This document shows, in pieces, positions 7,373 to 14,454 of a stretch of 34,054 nucleotides of DNA (positions within the stretch are counted from its first letter, which is position 1; every line of letters begins with the position of its first letter). Below the pieces are notes generated by a model. It was not told the origin of the DNA, ran no database searches, and was given only the letters and a program-made list of their open reading frames with translations. The position numbers and the translations under genes were made by a program. The DNA is from a virus, in IMG/VR virus record IMGVR_UViG_3300005451_000001, positions 1 to 34,054 of that record, one strand, 5' to 3'.

Positions 7373-7985
7373 TTACTTCCATCGACTCTGCTAACTTAAG
7401 CCAATGCGATTCCATAATGGGTTGGACATCAGGATTACGTAAGCCAAATGATGTATGAATCATCGGGCATACATGCATGAGCTGTCCGGTTATCTGACTT
7501 GTTTTAAGAATTTGCTGCCCTGCTACTTTGAGAATCGAAATGTTTTTACCAAGAATCGCTCTGAGTGCGACAGAGCCAACCGGAATAATGATAAGTGGAG
7601 AGCCTACGGCTGCCCATTCTCTCATTAGATAGAGCTTTGCCGCATCGATTTCTTGTGGTGTAGGTGTGCGGTTACGAGGTGGACGGAATTTAACGGTATT
7701 AGTTAACCAGCAATTAGCACCTGCTGTAGGCGGACTGTCTCTACCATCATCGTACTGATCTTCAGTATCTAAACTAGCAAGCGCCATTAACCGCCTTAGC
7801 ATGACACCCGCTGGCCCTACGAATGGCCTGCCTTGCATTTCCTCCTGAGCGCCTGGCGCTTCGCCTACGATGAAAGCCTTAGGATTGTCTCCCTCACCCG
7901 GAACAAAGCGCCTAGATAAATGCTTGAATGCGCTATCGTTCTGTTGCTCTAGAGCTTGTGTTTCGAGCGAATCGAAATCAATCAT
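7359..7985 (-). CDS. uracil-DNA glycosylase-like protein (UDG superfamily, family 4/5-like)
   Basis: 208 residues. Motif A is VGEAPGAQEEMQGRPF followed by VGPAG (about residues 40-57); NTVKFRPPRNRTP follows; the C-terminal motif is HTSFGLRNP. These are the active-site and uracil-binding elements of the family. The four cysteines that hold the iron-sulfur cluster in classic family 4 enzymes are not seen; only two Cys are present in the chain. Its likely job is removal of uracil from phage DNA. The ATG is chosen inside the ATGATTGA overlap with the upstream gene; a TTG nine bases earlier is possible. Confidence 0.82.
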   Translation of the reverse strand: MIDFDSLETQALEQQNDSAFKHLSRRFVPGEGDNPKAFIVGEAPGAQEEMQGRPFVGPAGVMLRRLMALASLDTEDQYDDGRDSPPTAGANCWLTNTVKFRPPRNRTPTPQEIDAAKLYLMREWAAVGSPLIIIPVGSVALRAILGKNISILKVAGQQILKTSQITGQLMHVCPMIHTSFGLRNPDVQPIMESHWLKLAESMEVNATY

Positions 7986-8367
7986 CTCTGCCAACTAAGA
8001 ATTCATGATTAGGCGGTTGATCATATCCGCTTACGTCAATAGCAGGAACAAATCGCTCGCCAGCAATTACCCATCGGAAAAAGCCGATTAGGAATCCTTC
8101 CTTGGTATGCACTGGACAGTCTAAAGCAGCCTCACCCTTGCGCACGCGACGCTGACCCTCAGGCTTATTTTCGTCATCCGGGTGCACAATCCATTCGCAT
8201 TTACAAATACGATTGGTGCGCTCTGCCTCAATGAGCCGAACGTACTCAGCAACCAAATCAGGCAGCCGACTGGAATTGATATAGATATGAGCGCCTTCCT
8301 TGGGTAAGCCCCAATCATCGGCATCTTTTAAACTCATATCGATGGGCTTAAATAGCGGCTCAGTCAT
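7978..8367 (-). CDS. hypothetical protein with CKC...CPVH motif
   Basis: 129 residues. A central block has CKCEWIVHPDDE and, about 25 residues on, LDCPVH, which could bind zinc; the rest is mixed alpha/beta with an acidic start (DADDWGLPKEG). AAGGA stands nine bases before the ATG, and the ATG overlaps the stop of the upstream 37-residue zinc peptide (ATGA). The stop overlaps the UDG gene. No named family; such Cys/His motifs are common in small actinophage proteins. Confidence 0.7.
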   Translation of the reverse strand: MTEPLFKPIDMSLKDADDWGLPKEGAHIYINSSRLPDLVAEYVRLIEAERTNRICKCEWIVHPDDENKPEGQRRVRKGEAALDCPVHTKEGFLIGFFRWVIAGERFVPAIDVSGYDQPPNHEFLVGRDD

Positions 8368-8477
8368 TTTTCATTTTCCTTTGTCCGATGTTGACAGTCA
8401 CACCACGTCTTACCCTTGATTTTTGCTTCGCATGTCTCGTGAAATTCTTCCGTGCAATCCTTACAAATGAACGGCAT
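8364..8477 (-). CDS. 37-residue zinc-finger peptide
   Basis: MPFICKDCTEEFHETC opens the peptide and WCDCQH follows about 12 residues later, giving CxxC and CxC-x-H pairs able to hold one zinc. GGAGG lies five bases before the ATG, and the stop overlaps the next gene's start (ATGA), so it is very likely translated. It is the first gene after a hairpin and a pair of palindromic sites, and so may open a new transcription unit. Function unknown. Confidence 0.75.
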   Translation of the reverse strand: MPFICKDCTEEFHETCEAKIKGKTWCDCQHRTKENEK

Positions 8478-8501
8478 TCTTCCTCCGAACACGAAACATG
8501 A

Positions 8502-8522
8502 CGGGTAGCCCCACACTACCCG
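8502..8522. terminator. terminator-like hairpin after the peptidase gene
   Basis: CGGGTAG at 8502-8508 and CTACCCG at 8516-8522, loop of seven. It follows the stop of the gene at 8554 and precedes the ribosome site at ~8481. Only a weak T-rich stretch (TCATGTTT) follows on the minus strand. Confidence 0.5.
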
Positions 8523-8527
8523 CCATG

Positions 8528-8554
8528 CTCTACAGTGGACTGTCTATTGTGGCT
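8528..8554. promoter_or_regulatory. tandem pair of 13-bp palindromic sites, intergenic
   Basis: CTCTACAGTGGAC, one T, GTCTATTGTGGCT: exactly 14 bp from start to start. It lies between the stop of the peptidase gene and the hairpin, about 50 bases upstream of the zinc-peptide start, a fitting place for an operator. Confidence 0.55.
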
Positions 8555-9417
8555 TAAGCATTTTCCTCATCATGCGCCGCACGCCGAGATTCCGTGTAGA
8601 CCTCATTACCAAATGCAGGGTCGGCAACGATGTCAGCCGCTACCTCAGCCACGTCAACATCGATATGCGCTGTAACATCCTGATTCCATGCGTTGCACAG
8701 CGCGACAATGCGAGCGTACGTCATCTTGATTCGTACGTTCTGCGCATCGGCTGGTAAGGAAAAGAATTCCGTTCCCGTCAATCCGAAAGGACCATTAGGA
8801 GTAAGCAGGACTTGCCCCGTCTCAGGAATTACATTACCCACAATGTCAACGGTTCCCGCTGGCACAGACAACGCGGTAAAGATCATATCAGGGTCTCCTA
8901 AAGTTTTGTATTGTGGTACGAGTGGAGGGGCAACGCTATCCGTTAATAGCAGAGTGAAATTCCTGCGACCCTCAGTATTCCGCCACCATTCGATATGTGT
9001 ATGAATATCGACGGTGTCCGAGGTACTGGTTTCAACGCCTGAGAGAGCATCGTACCGCCGTTTGTTGCCAGCGGTATTCATCCAATTGATTCCACGAATC
9101 TCCGGAATGTGACCAGCCTTGACGTGATTAGCCAGCGTGTTAGACCACGCAATAGCCTTAGCTCGGCCACCAATCCGCCACGCTAGCGTTACGTCCATTG
9201 CCGACGCGGTATCGCCTCCTACCCTGTCTCGAATCTGACGAGTCGAATAGTCGGTAGTTGGGTAATTCCCGCGATTCTTAATTGTCTGAACACCTAAATG
9301 ATAACCGTTGTCGTGAGCATCATCGCCTACGATACCAATTTCGGCAGGGTCGGTAACGCCAGTCATGGCCATAAGCTTATGACGCAAATCTAGAAGATCA
9401 GACGGTGCATTCGTCAA
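8554..9417 (-). CDS. putative M15-like peptidase / lysin
   Basis: 287 residues, TTG start with AGGAGGT six bases upstream. The N-terminal ~165 residues have a pattern seen in many actinophage proteins near lysis genes: GYHLG, DYSTRQIRDRVG, TASAMDV, RRYDALSG and a late DIHTHIEWWRN. The aspartate in SAMDV and the HxH in IHTHIE resemble the zinc ligands of D-Ala-D-Ala (M15) peptidases, so cell-wall cleavage is likely but not proven. The C-terminal ~110 residues are of unknown type. It lies directly downstream of an NlpC/P60 gene, so two hydrolases are adjacent. Confidence 0.62.
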   Translation of the reverse strand: MTNAPSDLLDLRHKLMAMTGVTDPAEIGIVGDDAHDNGYHLGVQTIKNRGNYPTTDYSTRQIRDRVGGDTASAMDVTLAWRIGGRAKAIAWSNTLANHVKAGHIPEIRGINWMNTAGNKRRYDALSGVETSTSDTVDIHTHIEWWRNTEGRRNFTLLLTDSVAPPLVPQYKTLGDPDMIFTALSVPAGTVDIVGNVIPETGQVLLTPNGPFGLTGTEFFSLPADAQNVRIKMTYARIVALCNAWNQDVTAHIDVDVAEVAADIVADPAFGNEVYTESRRAAHDEENA

Positions 9418-9428
9418 TTCATTACCTC

Positions 9429-10142
9429 CTATAGCAAACGCCTTGCTGTGTAAAATGAATAGACAGTCTGAACCATAATCCTCCCATGACCACTAGACGC
9501 CACAATCATTTTGTTACCGCCGAGATAGATACCGACGTGGGATGACGTGGGGAAAATCAAATCCCCTCGTCGTAATCCATTTCGACTGACTTTAATGCCT
9601 CGCCTTAAGAGCGTTCCTGTGTAATGCGGAACGGTAATACCAATAGACCTAAACGACGCTACTACCAAACCCGAGCAATCAAACGAGCGCGGTCCGGCTG
9701 CTCCCCAAACATAGGGCTTACCTCGCTGGCTCATGGCAAAGGAAATCACACGCTCCACTTTGGACGGTACGACTGTCGCATGTGGAGTAACAACGGCTTT
9801 CCGCTGTAGGGAGCGAGATGAACGCTCTACCGTCGACGGAACGTCCACTTTGGACGGATCAACCTTTGCAGTGTCAAGCGGCAGGTCAAATGTGTCAGTC
9901 AATGCAGGAATCAAAGGAGCGCTTAAAACCTCAACCCTAGGGGAAGTGTGAAAGATTCCCAACTCAACTACAAAACTGCCTAACAGTCCAATTAGGAGGA
10001 TGACGAGACAATCAACTAAAATGCTCGGCTTATTCCATGAATGCGTTTTTGTATATCGATGGCTCGGAATGTCATGAGGCTGACCAACGTAAGTCGAGTA
10101 AAGCGAATCGTTAAATTCGATTACTTCAGTTTCGGTACTCAC
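9429..10142 (-). CDS. membrane-anchored NlpC/P60 peptidoglycan hydrolase
   Basis: 238 codons from a GTG start. Residues ~1-40 are cytoplasmic, ~43-64 a transmembrane helix (CLVILLIGLLGSFVVELGIF), ~65-125 a flexible linker with a repeated PS(K/T)V(D/E) unit, and the last ~105 an NlpC/P60 domain with GKPYVWGAAGPRSFDCSGLV (catalytic Cys) and SSHVGIYLG (catalytic His). The family cuts peptide bonds in cell-wall stem peptides. The membrane anchor is unusual for a simple endolysin and could tether it at the outer face. Two 13-bp palindromic sites lie in the linker-coding part. Confidence 0.85.
   Translation of the reverse strand: MSTETEVIEFNDSLYSTYVGQPHDIPSHRYTKTHSWNKPSILVDCLVILLIGLLGSFVVELGIFHTSPRVEVLSAPLIPALTDTFDLPLDTAKVDPSKVDVPSTVERSSRSLQRKAVVTPHATVVPSKVERVISFAMSQRGKPYVWGAAGPRSFDCSGLVVASFRSIGITVPHYTGTLLRRGIKVSRNGLRRGDLIFPTSSHVGIYLGGNKMIVASSGHGRIMVQTVYSFYTARRLL
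9753..9765. promoter_or_regulatory. 13-bp palindromic site (intragenic)
   Basis: CTCCACTTTGGAC, 9 of 10 matches, in the linker-coding part of the NlpC/P60 gene, where it encodes S-K-V-E. A degenerate partner GTCGCATGTGGAG follows at 9775-9787. Confidence 0.4.
9843..9855. promoter_or_regulatory. perfect 13-bp palindromic site (intragenic)
   Basis: GTCCACTTTGGAC, a perfect match, encoding S-K-V-D in the NlpC/P60 linker. A weaker copy CTCTACCGTCGAC (9825-9837) lies beside it. Confidence 0.45.
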
Positions 10143-10221
10143 CAATTATCCAATGTTTGTAGGGAAGCGGGGCACCATTCAAAAGGAAGGGGGGAGACCA
10201 ATTGAATTCGTGGTTATTTGA

Positions 10222-10252
10222 TATTAGCGATACTGCACCGTACGCGCTAATA
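10222..10252. repeat. intergenic stem-loop
   Basis: TATTAGCG at 10222-10229 and CGCTAATA at 10245-10252, an 8-bp perfect stem with a 15-base loop, in the 124-base gap between the NlpC/P60 gene and the upstream gene. It could be a terminator or operator; no U-tract follows. Confidence 0.45.
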
Positions 10253-10266
10253 CCCCGCGCTATTCC

Positions 10267-10587
10267 TTACTTGCCTGAGCGCCTGATAGCCTCGCGAATT
10301 TGTTCGAAGGTATGACCTTTACTATCCTCATCGGGTAGTAGCTCGGCCATTTCTACCAGCCAGCCAGCGAATCGGTATGCGCTTTGCCTAGTACGGAAGA
10401 GAGGTACATCACGGATGACAGGAGAGATGTATTTACCTCTGCCGATTTGTGTCATCGAATGATTGGGTAGGTTCTCACCAAAACCAATTGCATATTCATT
10501 CGTAGCGTCTACCTCATCGAAAGGCTTATTACCTTCCTTTTCGGCTAACGCATGAATGTCATCAAATTCGCCTGAGCGCTCAGCCAT
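10267..10587 (-). CDS. hypothetical protein of the replication block
   Basis: 106 residues, acidic first half, then VPLFRTRQSAYRFAGWLVEMAELLPDE, likely a helical pair, and a basic end. Proteins with this C-terminal pattern occur widely in actinophages without known function. The start overlaps the SSB stop by one base (TAATG), so it is translated with SSB and probably serves DNA metabolism. No catalytic motif seen. Confidence 0.7.
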   Translation of the reverse strand: MAERSGEFDDIHALAEKEGNKPFDEVDATNEYAIGFGENLPNHSMTQIGRGKYISPVIRDVPLFRTRQSAYRFAGWLVEMAELLPDEDSKGHTFEQIREAIRRSGK

Positions 10588-11165
10588 TAGAAAGGCTCAT
10601 CCTCCGAATCCTCGTCGTCTAATTCATCCTCGTCAATTTCCTCGTCTAATTCGTCGTCTTCCAAATCCTCGTCGTCAAAGTCTTCCTCTGCCTCAGCTTC
10701 CAAAGGACCAACCCAACCAACATCGCGACGACTACCGCCTTTACCGTCGTCAGAGTCCTTTAGCTGACCAAGGATTACTTGCTTGCCATCGTTACGCCAA
10801 TTGCCAATACGCTTAATATTCCCTTCCTCATCCGTGATTGTCTTATTCACGAAATCAGATTCAGAAACGCCGAGTGAGTCAAGCACGGGAACATAAGCGA
10901 ATTGGCTTTTGTCAGTGACAGAGCGGAACGTCATGACGAAATAGCCAGCGTATTTCTTCTCTTCTTTGCTCTGAGGCTGTAGCTCTAAGCCGACTCGCAA
11001 CTGAGGATTCTTTTCCTGTGTGCCAGGAACGTATTTAAGTTGCTTGATTAGCCACTGGTAGACCGCTCCGGTCGGCGGTAGGGGGCCACGGTAGGGAGTG
11101 AATTGCTTGGAGCGGTCGAATTTCCTTACATCACTAACGCTAACTTCCCAATTGGCTCTAGGCAC
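10587..11165 (-). CDS. single-stranded DNA-binding protein with long acidic tail
   Basis: 192 residues, GTG start overlapping the upstream gene by eight bases. Residues ~1-145 are a globular domain rich in strands (YRGPLPPTGAVYQWLIKQLK, KKYAGYFVMTFRSV). The last ~35 residues are almost all D and E and end DSEDEPF, matching the acidic tip ending in Pro-Phe by which bacterial SSB recruits partners. The OB fold itself is inferred. Neighbours are a Sak4-like ATPase and a RecB-like nuclease, which fits an SSB used in recombination-linked replication. Confidence 0.72.
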   Translation of the reverse strand: MPRANWEVSVSDVRKFDRSKQFTPYRGPLPPTGAVYQWLIKQLKYVPGTQEKNPQLRVGLELQPQSKEEKKYAGYFVMTFRSVTDKSQFAYVPVLDSLGVSESDFVNKTITDEEGNIKRIGNWRNDGKQVILGQLKDSDDGKGGSRRDVGWVGPLEAEAEEDFDDEDLEDDELDEEIDEDELDDEDSEDEPF

Positions 11166-12009
11166 TTACTTTTTCCTCTCCGTCAACCATTGCAATTAGT
11201 TTCGGCATTGTAGGAAAGTCCACATAGGAGCCAAAACTATTAAACTTGTCACCACAAATATATCTAACTTCCTCCTCTTTTGAATTGTGCCGTTCCGGGC
11301 TCTCAAACCACAACCGGCGGTTAATGTATGATTTACCGGTTCGCTTATTTCGAAGTCGTTTCTTTTCGTAATAACCGGTAGCGTCCATTAGCCCGCTAAT
11401 TGCATTTGCCGTTTCGGTCACCTTCCCTTGAATACCAGGGAAAACTAATAGCTCGCCATTCTCGGTTAAGTCGGTACGGTAGGCATGAGCCGTAACTAGC
11501 AGATTAACAGGCATGTCTACCAAGCGAGGAAACCACGCTTTAAGGAAGTTTTGCGTATTGAAATAATCTGGCCTATCGGGCAGATTGCGATGCTGCCTCT
11601 TTTCGGGATTGATGTCAAATGCCTCAGCAGCGTAACCCAACCGGAATCTATCTTGCATTGTGGTTACGCCATCTAGGATTAACCAATCAAGCTTGCGGTA
11701 GCGCTCTCTATATTCGAGCCATTCAACCGCAGCCCACGCGGTAGCTGTATCGGCAATAACCCTTGCATGGCCTGTAGCGCCTTGCCTAGCGGCTGATTTG
11801 TAGCCTGGCTCCCCAACTAGCCAGAAGCACTTACCCGGACACGTGCCAGCTAGGACCGTCTTACCCGCGTTGCTGTCGCCATAGACAAGAATGTTTTTTG
11901 ATTCCGCTTCTGATTCGAGCGCAATAATTGCCGCTGCAAAATCAGACATCGACATTTCAGAGCGCTCTGTCCGCACTCGGCTAGAACGCCTGCCCGCTGT
12001 GCTAGCCAC
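11158..12009 (-). CDS. Sak4-like / RecA-fold ATPase (phage recombinase)
   Basis: 283 residues. Walker A is YGDSNAGKT (about residues 43-51), Walker B LDWLILDGVTTM (~105-116), and LLVTAHAYR is the usual sensor segment. This is the AAA_24 group, which includes phage single-strand annealing/recombination proteins (Sak4) that work with SSB. The GTG start overlaps the upstream stop; an ATG about 20 codons on (MSMSDF) is possible because the first residues are basic and low in order. Start uncertain, family firm. Confidence 0.82.
   Translation of the reverse strand: MASTAGRRSSRVRTERSEMSMSDFAAAIIALESEAESKNILVYGDSNAGKTVLAGTCPGKCFWLVGEPGYKSAARQGATGHARVIADTATAWAAVEWLEYRERYRKLDWLILDGVTTMQDRFRLGYAAEAFDINPEKRQHRNLPDRPDYFNTQNFLKAWFPRLVDMPVNLLVTAHAYRTDLTENGELLVFPGIQGKVTETANAISGLMDATGYYEKKRLRNKRTGKSYINRRLWFESPERHNSKEEEVRYICGDKFNSFGSYVDFPTMPKLIAMVDGEEKVSA
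11218..11230. promoter_or_regulatory. weak 13-bp palindromic-family site
   Basis: GTCCACATAGGAG, identical as a 13-mer to the copy overlapping the ribosome site at 25794-25806 (read on the other strand). Inside the Sak4-like gene near its 3' end. Confidence 0.3.
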
Positions 12010-12211
12010 GTCGGATAGCTAATTCGTTCGCGCGCTCTGCATGCCACTTAGCAAATTCAGGCTTTAGCCTACGCTCGCCATGTCGCCGGTATTTACCTTT
12101 GACGGGTGACTGTTGCTGAATGAACGCCATAGCTTTACAGAGCCGAACCATTTTGTTGTGTTTGCCATAGCCTGGCCTAAATAGGTTGTCCATTGTGGAA
12201 ATTCGTGTCAC
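12002..12211 (-). CDS. small basic hypothetical protein
   Basis: 69 residues, strongly basic (KHNKMVRLCKAMAF, KGKYRRHGERRLKPEF, ending AIRRG), so probably binds nucleic acid; no family recognised. GTG start three bases after the stop of the nuclease gene; its own stop overlaps the GTG of the Sak4-like gene. A second start (ATG, MDNLFRPG) lies inside a 13-bp palindromic site. It is part of one continuous recombination operon. Confidence 0.6.
   Translation of the reverse strand: MTRISTMDNLFRPGYGKHNKMVRLCKAMAFIQQQSPVKGKYRRHGERRLKPEFAKWHAERANELAIRRG
12188..12200. promoter_or_regulatory. 13-bp palindromic site covering an alternative start
   Basis: GTCCATTGTGGAA, 9 of 10 matches, near the 5' end of the small basic-protein gene, encoding S-T-M-D. 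Confidence 0.4.
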
Positions 12212-12214
12212 GGG

Positions 12215-13240
12215 TTACCCCATCTCAAAACTAGTAATGTCCTCAGTGGACTCTCCATATTGGAGGTACGGGTTTTCACGTCGGTACATCACACGTTCCA
12301 TTTGCCGAATGTCAATTCCCTTTTCCTCTGCCTCGCACATTCCAAAGAATTGACAGAACTTAGGGCAGGCTTTGGAAGGCGTTTTAGGGAGCATGGCAGG
12401 GTCTAGCATTTTTTCACGCAACATTGTGGTTAGCGTAGTAATGAGAATTGTTTCAGATTGAATTCTCATCAGTGCTATCCGCTTGGCTGGCTTAGTGAGA
12501 GTTATCAATTTCCTTACGAATAGCGGGGCAGGCTGCTTTTTCGAAACAGTACCATTCTTGTTAAGCGCTTGACCTTTCTCATTCGTCATTCGCTCATCAG
12601 GAATTGCCTTACGTAAGAAATTGTAAAGAATTCCCTTGACTGTCTCAGTGCGACCGATAGCGCCTATCTTGCGTAACGCTTGCTCAGCCATCACACCATA
12701 CGGGCGCGCCTGGTCATCCATCGATAAATGGTCTGTCTGAATTGAGCCAGCCGTTTTATTTTCGAGTAGTAACACATTCCCATCAGGGTCACGGAAAACC
12801 ATATCTGGTTTCAATAAATGGTGTGCGACTATCTCACCCTCAGGATTCCCAATACTGAAATCGAGCGGTATCTCTGCCCCGATTACATTGACGAATTTAT
12901 CGTTACCGTAGTGCTCCTGATAAGCGCGACACATGATCTCACCAAGCGCAATTAATTCTTCCGCCTGCTCTAGCACGTAGTCAGGTGCGTTGTTTGTCTG
13001 CGCCCACAATAGCCAATTGTCAGCGTAGATTATGAACCATTCCGCCAGCGAGGTAGGGCTACGTTTCAAGCCTGGCTCATACCAATTAGCTAGGGCCTCA
13101 TGTACCCATGTGCCTAGCTCCATTGGCCCTACCGTGATCGCCTTAGGCACCAAGCCTCTACGCCACTTCCAATACCATTTCTTAGGGCAGCGTTTATAGT
13201 CCATTCGTTCGTGCGATCGAATTAATGGTAATTCGCTCAT
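12215..13240 (-). CDS. RecB/Cas4-like PD-(D/E)XK exonuclease with predicted Fe-S cluster
   Basis: 341 residues. GTWVHEALANWY carries the family histidine (~residues 43-54), LKPDMVF the aspartate (~143) and LLLENKTAG the E-x-K (~155-163). C18 in DYKRCPKKWYW and a late CPKFCQFFGMC (~293-303) give the four cysteines typical of iron-sulfur AddB/Cas4 nucleases. It probably makes single-stranded ends for the Sak4-like/SSB system encoded next. A strong hairpin (13257-13301) ends 16 bases before its ATG. A tandem palindromic site lies in its last codons. Confidence 0.85.
   Translation of the reverse strand: MSELPLIRSHERMDYKRCPKKWYWKWRRGLVPKAITVGPMELGTWVHEALANWYEPGLKRSPTSLAEWFIIYADNWLLWAQTNNAPDYVLEQAEELIALGEIMCRAYQEHYGNDKFVNVIGAEIPLDFSIGNPEGEIVAHHLLKPDMVFRDPDGNVLLLENKTAGSIQTDHLSMDDQARPYGVMAEQALRKIGAIGRTETVKGILYNFLRKAIPDERMTNEKGQALNKNGTVSKKQPAPLFVRKLITLTKPAKRIALMRIQSETILITTLTTMLREKMLDPAMLPKTPSKACPKFCQFFGMCEAEEKGIDIRQMERVMYRRENPYLQYGESTEDITSFEMG
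12239..12265. promoter_or_regulatory. tandem pair of 13-bp palindromic sites (3' end of nuclease gene)
   Basis: GTCCTCAGTGGAC, one T, CTCCATATTGGAG; 14 bp from start to start. The pair lies in the last codons of the nuclease gene, just upstream of the next gene's start, with a further single site at 12188-12200. Confidence 0.55.
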
Positions 13241-13256
13241 ACTCTAACCCTTAATA

Positions 13257-13301
13257 CCAATGGCCCCCATTCCCGGGAGGTATAGGAATGAGGGCCATTG
13301 G
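13257..13301. terminator. strong intergenic hairpin before nuclease gene
   Basis: Arms 13257-13273 and 13285-13301 match at 16 of 17 positions (CCAATGGCCC core), loop of 11. It fills the gap between two genes and lies against the ribosome site of the nuclease gene. Terminator or mRNA processing/stabilising element; no U-run follows on the minus strand. Confidence 0.55.
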
Positions 13302-13315
13302 CGCTATTGAATTAC

Positions 13316-13657
13316 CTACTCGCGTGCTTGCGGTAACGTAAGTGTGCTAGACGTTCCGATGCTCCGCTGCTTTTCTTGTTCGTCTACGTGCTCCGCTAAT
13401 ACGTCAACAGGAACAAAGTAGGCAATGTATTCTTTGCCTTCCTCCAATTGCACTGTCGGGTGTAGCACAGCAATTAAATTGAATGTGGGATTATCGCTTG
13501 GCACTGCCCATGGATGAGAATGCACATTATCACTCACGAGGAATTGCGCGTGTAGTGTGCTGTCCTCGTCAACGCCTTCTGTCAAACTAGTAAGACGTAA
13601 ACGTGGTCCCCACACTGCAATTCCCGGAATCGTGTATTCCGATTTCGACTCATCCAT
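13316..13657 (-). CDS. hypothetical beta-rich protein
   Basis: 113 residues, mostly strand-forming sequence (AVWGPRLRLTSL, FNLIAVLHPTVQL, EYIAYFVPVDVL) with a polar C-terminus. No family recognised. Its ATG is two bases from the stop of the acidic AT-hook protein gene upstream, so the two are co-transcribed, and the hairpin after it marks the end of that pair. Function unknown. Confidence 0.65.
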   Translation of the reverse strand: MDESKSEYTIPGIAVWGPRLRLTSLTEGVDEDSTLHAQFLVSDNVHSHPWAVPSDNPTFNLIAVLHPTVQLEEGKEYIAYFVPVDVLAEHVDEQEKQRSIGTSSTLTLPQARE

Positions 13658-13659
13658 GA

Positions 13660-14352
13660 TTAGAAAATGAAATCGTCGTCATCCGTTGTGGCAGCCTTAG
13701 CGCTACGGGTAGCGCGCTTTGCCGGGGCAGCCTTGGCAGGAGCAGTCTTTTTAGCCGGACGTCCACGACGGGCAGGAGGGGCAGGAATTTCTTCCTCTTC
13801 CTCATCTTCCTCGTCGTCTTCCTCTTCCTCGTCGTCATCCTCAGAATCGAATTCGTCGTCTTCCTCATCGAATTCGTCATCTTCGATTTCGTCGTCTTCC
13901 TCGTCGAAATCGTCATCGTCTTCTACCTCTGGCTCTGGCTCAGCCTTACGAGTGCGCTTGGCAGGAGCAGCCTTAGCAGGCGCAGCGTTGCCCTTAGGGC
14001 CACGCTTGGCAATACCATTCTTCTCTCGCCATTCCTCCAAGTAATCACTTTCCATGAAAGCTGGCCGAGAGGCAGTCGCGATAGAAACGCCAGCAAGGAA
14101 CGCTGCCCGCTTACTAGTTGCCTCATTAGGCTCGTAACCAACCTCGGTCACAATCCACTTGGCAAACGCCTTGTGGTAATCGGTAGGCTCCTTTTCGGCG
14201 TACACCGTGACATCAGCACCCTTCTTAGCAGGGGCAGCTTTAGCAGCGGTACGAGTAGCAGCCGTAGCCTTAGTGCGGTTGGTAGAGCCCGGGGGACGTC
14301 CACGACGGGCAGGAGCGCTTGCAGCCTTGCTTACGCGGCGAGTAGTCGCCAT
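13660..14352 (-). CDS. AT-hook / acidic chromatin-like protein
   Basis: 230 residues in clear blocks: a basic N-terminus with an AT-hook ARRGRPPGS; a helical domain at ~50-120 (YHKAFAKWIVTEVGYEPNEA, then TSKRAAFLAGVS, likely helix-turn-helix); a basic K/A/P segment; ~55 residues almost all D and E; a second AT-hook ARRGRPAKK; and a DDDDFIF end, like the acidic tip of SSB proteins. The ATG is chosen by CCTAGGAGAGGA upstream. It should bind AT-rich DNA and may act as a nucleoid-like or recruiting protein; this is inference. It has its own promoter and an operator-like site in the leader. Confidence 0.78.
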   Translation of the reverse strand: MATTRRVSKAASAPARRGRPPGSTNRTKATAATRTAAKAAPAKKGADVTVYAEKEPTDYHKAFAKWIVTEVGYEPNEATSKRAAFLAGVSIATASRPAFMESDYLEEWREKNGIAKRGPKGNAAPAKAAPAKRTRKAEPEPEVEDDDDFDEEDDEIEDDEFDEEDDEFDSEDDDEEEEDDEEDEEEEEIPAPPARRGRPAKKTAPAKAAPAKRATRSAKAATTDDDDFIF

Positions 14353-14381
14353 TGTTTCCGTATCCTCTCCTAGGTTTCCGT

Positions 14382-14394
14382 GTCCACTGTAGAC
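14382..14394. promoter_or_regulatory. 13-bp operator-like site just downstream of a promoter
   Basis: GTCCACTGTAGAC, 9 of 10 matches. It lies about 10-22 bases after the predicted transcription start of the promoter at 14411-14439 and upstream of the ribosome site, a position suited to repression. Confidence 0.6.
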
Positions 14395-14410
14395 GACGGA
14401 CGGAATAGCC

Positions 14411-14439
14411 AACCTATCCGGTTGACCAATTGTTGTCAA
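14411..14439 (-). promoter_or_regulatory. sigma-70-type promoter TTGACA-N17-TAGGTT
   Basis: TTGACA at 14439-14434, 17-base spacer, TAGGTT at 14416-14411 on the minus strand. It drives the AT-hook protein gene. Both hexamers and the spacing are identical to the promoter at 2509-2537. Confidence 0.78.
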
Positions 14440-14454
14440 ATCGATAGGCCATTT

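Noticed and set aside
13667-14044. Plus-strand serine-run ORF
   Set aside because: Complement of the D/E-rich stretch of the AT-hook protein; poly-serine is the reverse reading of GAN codons.
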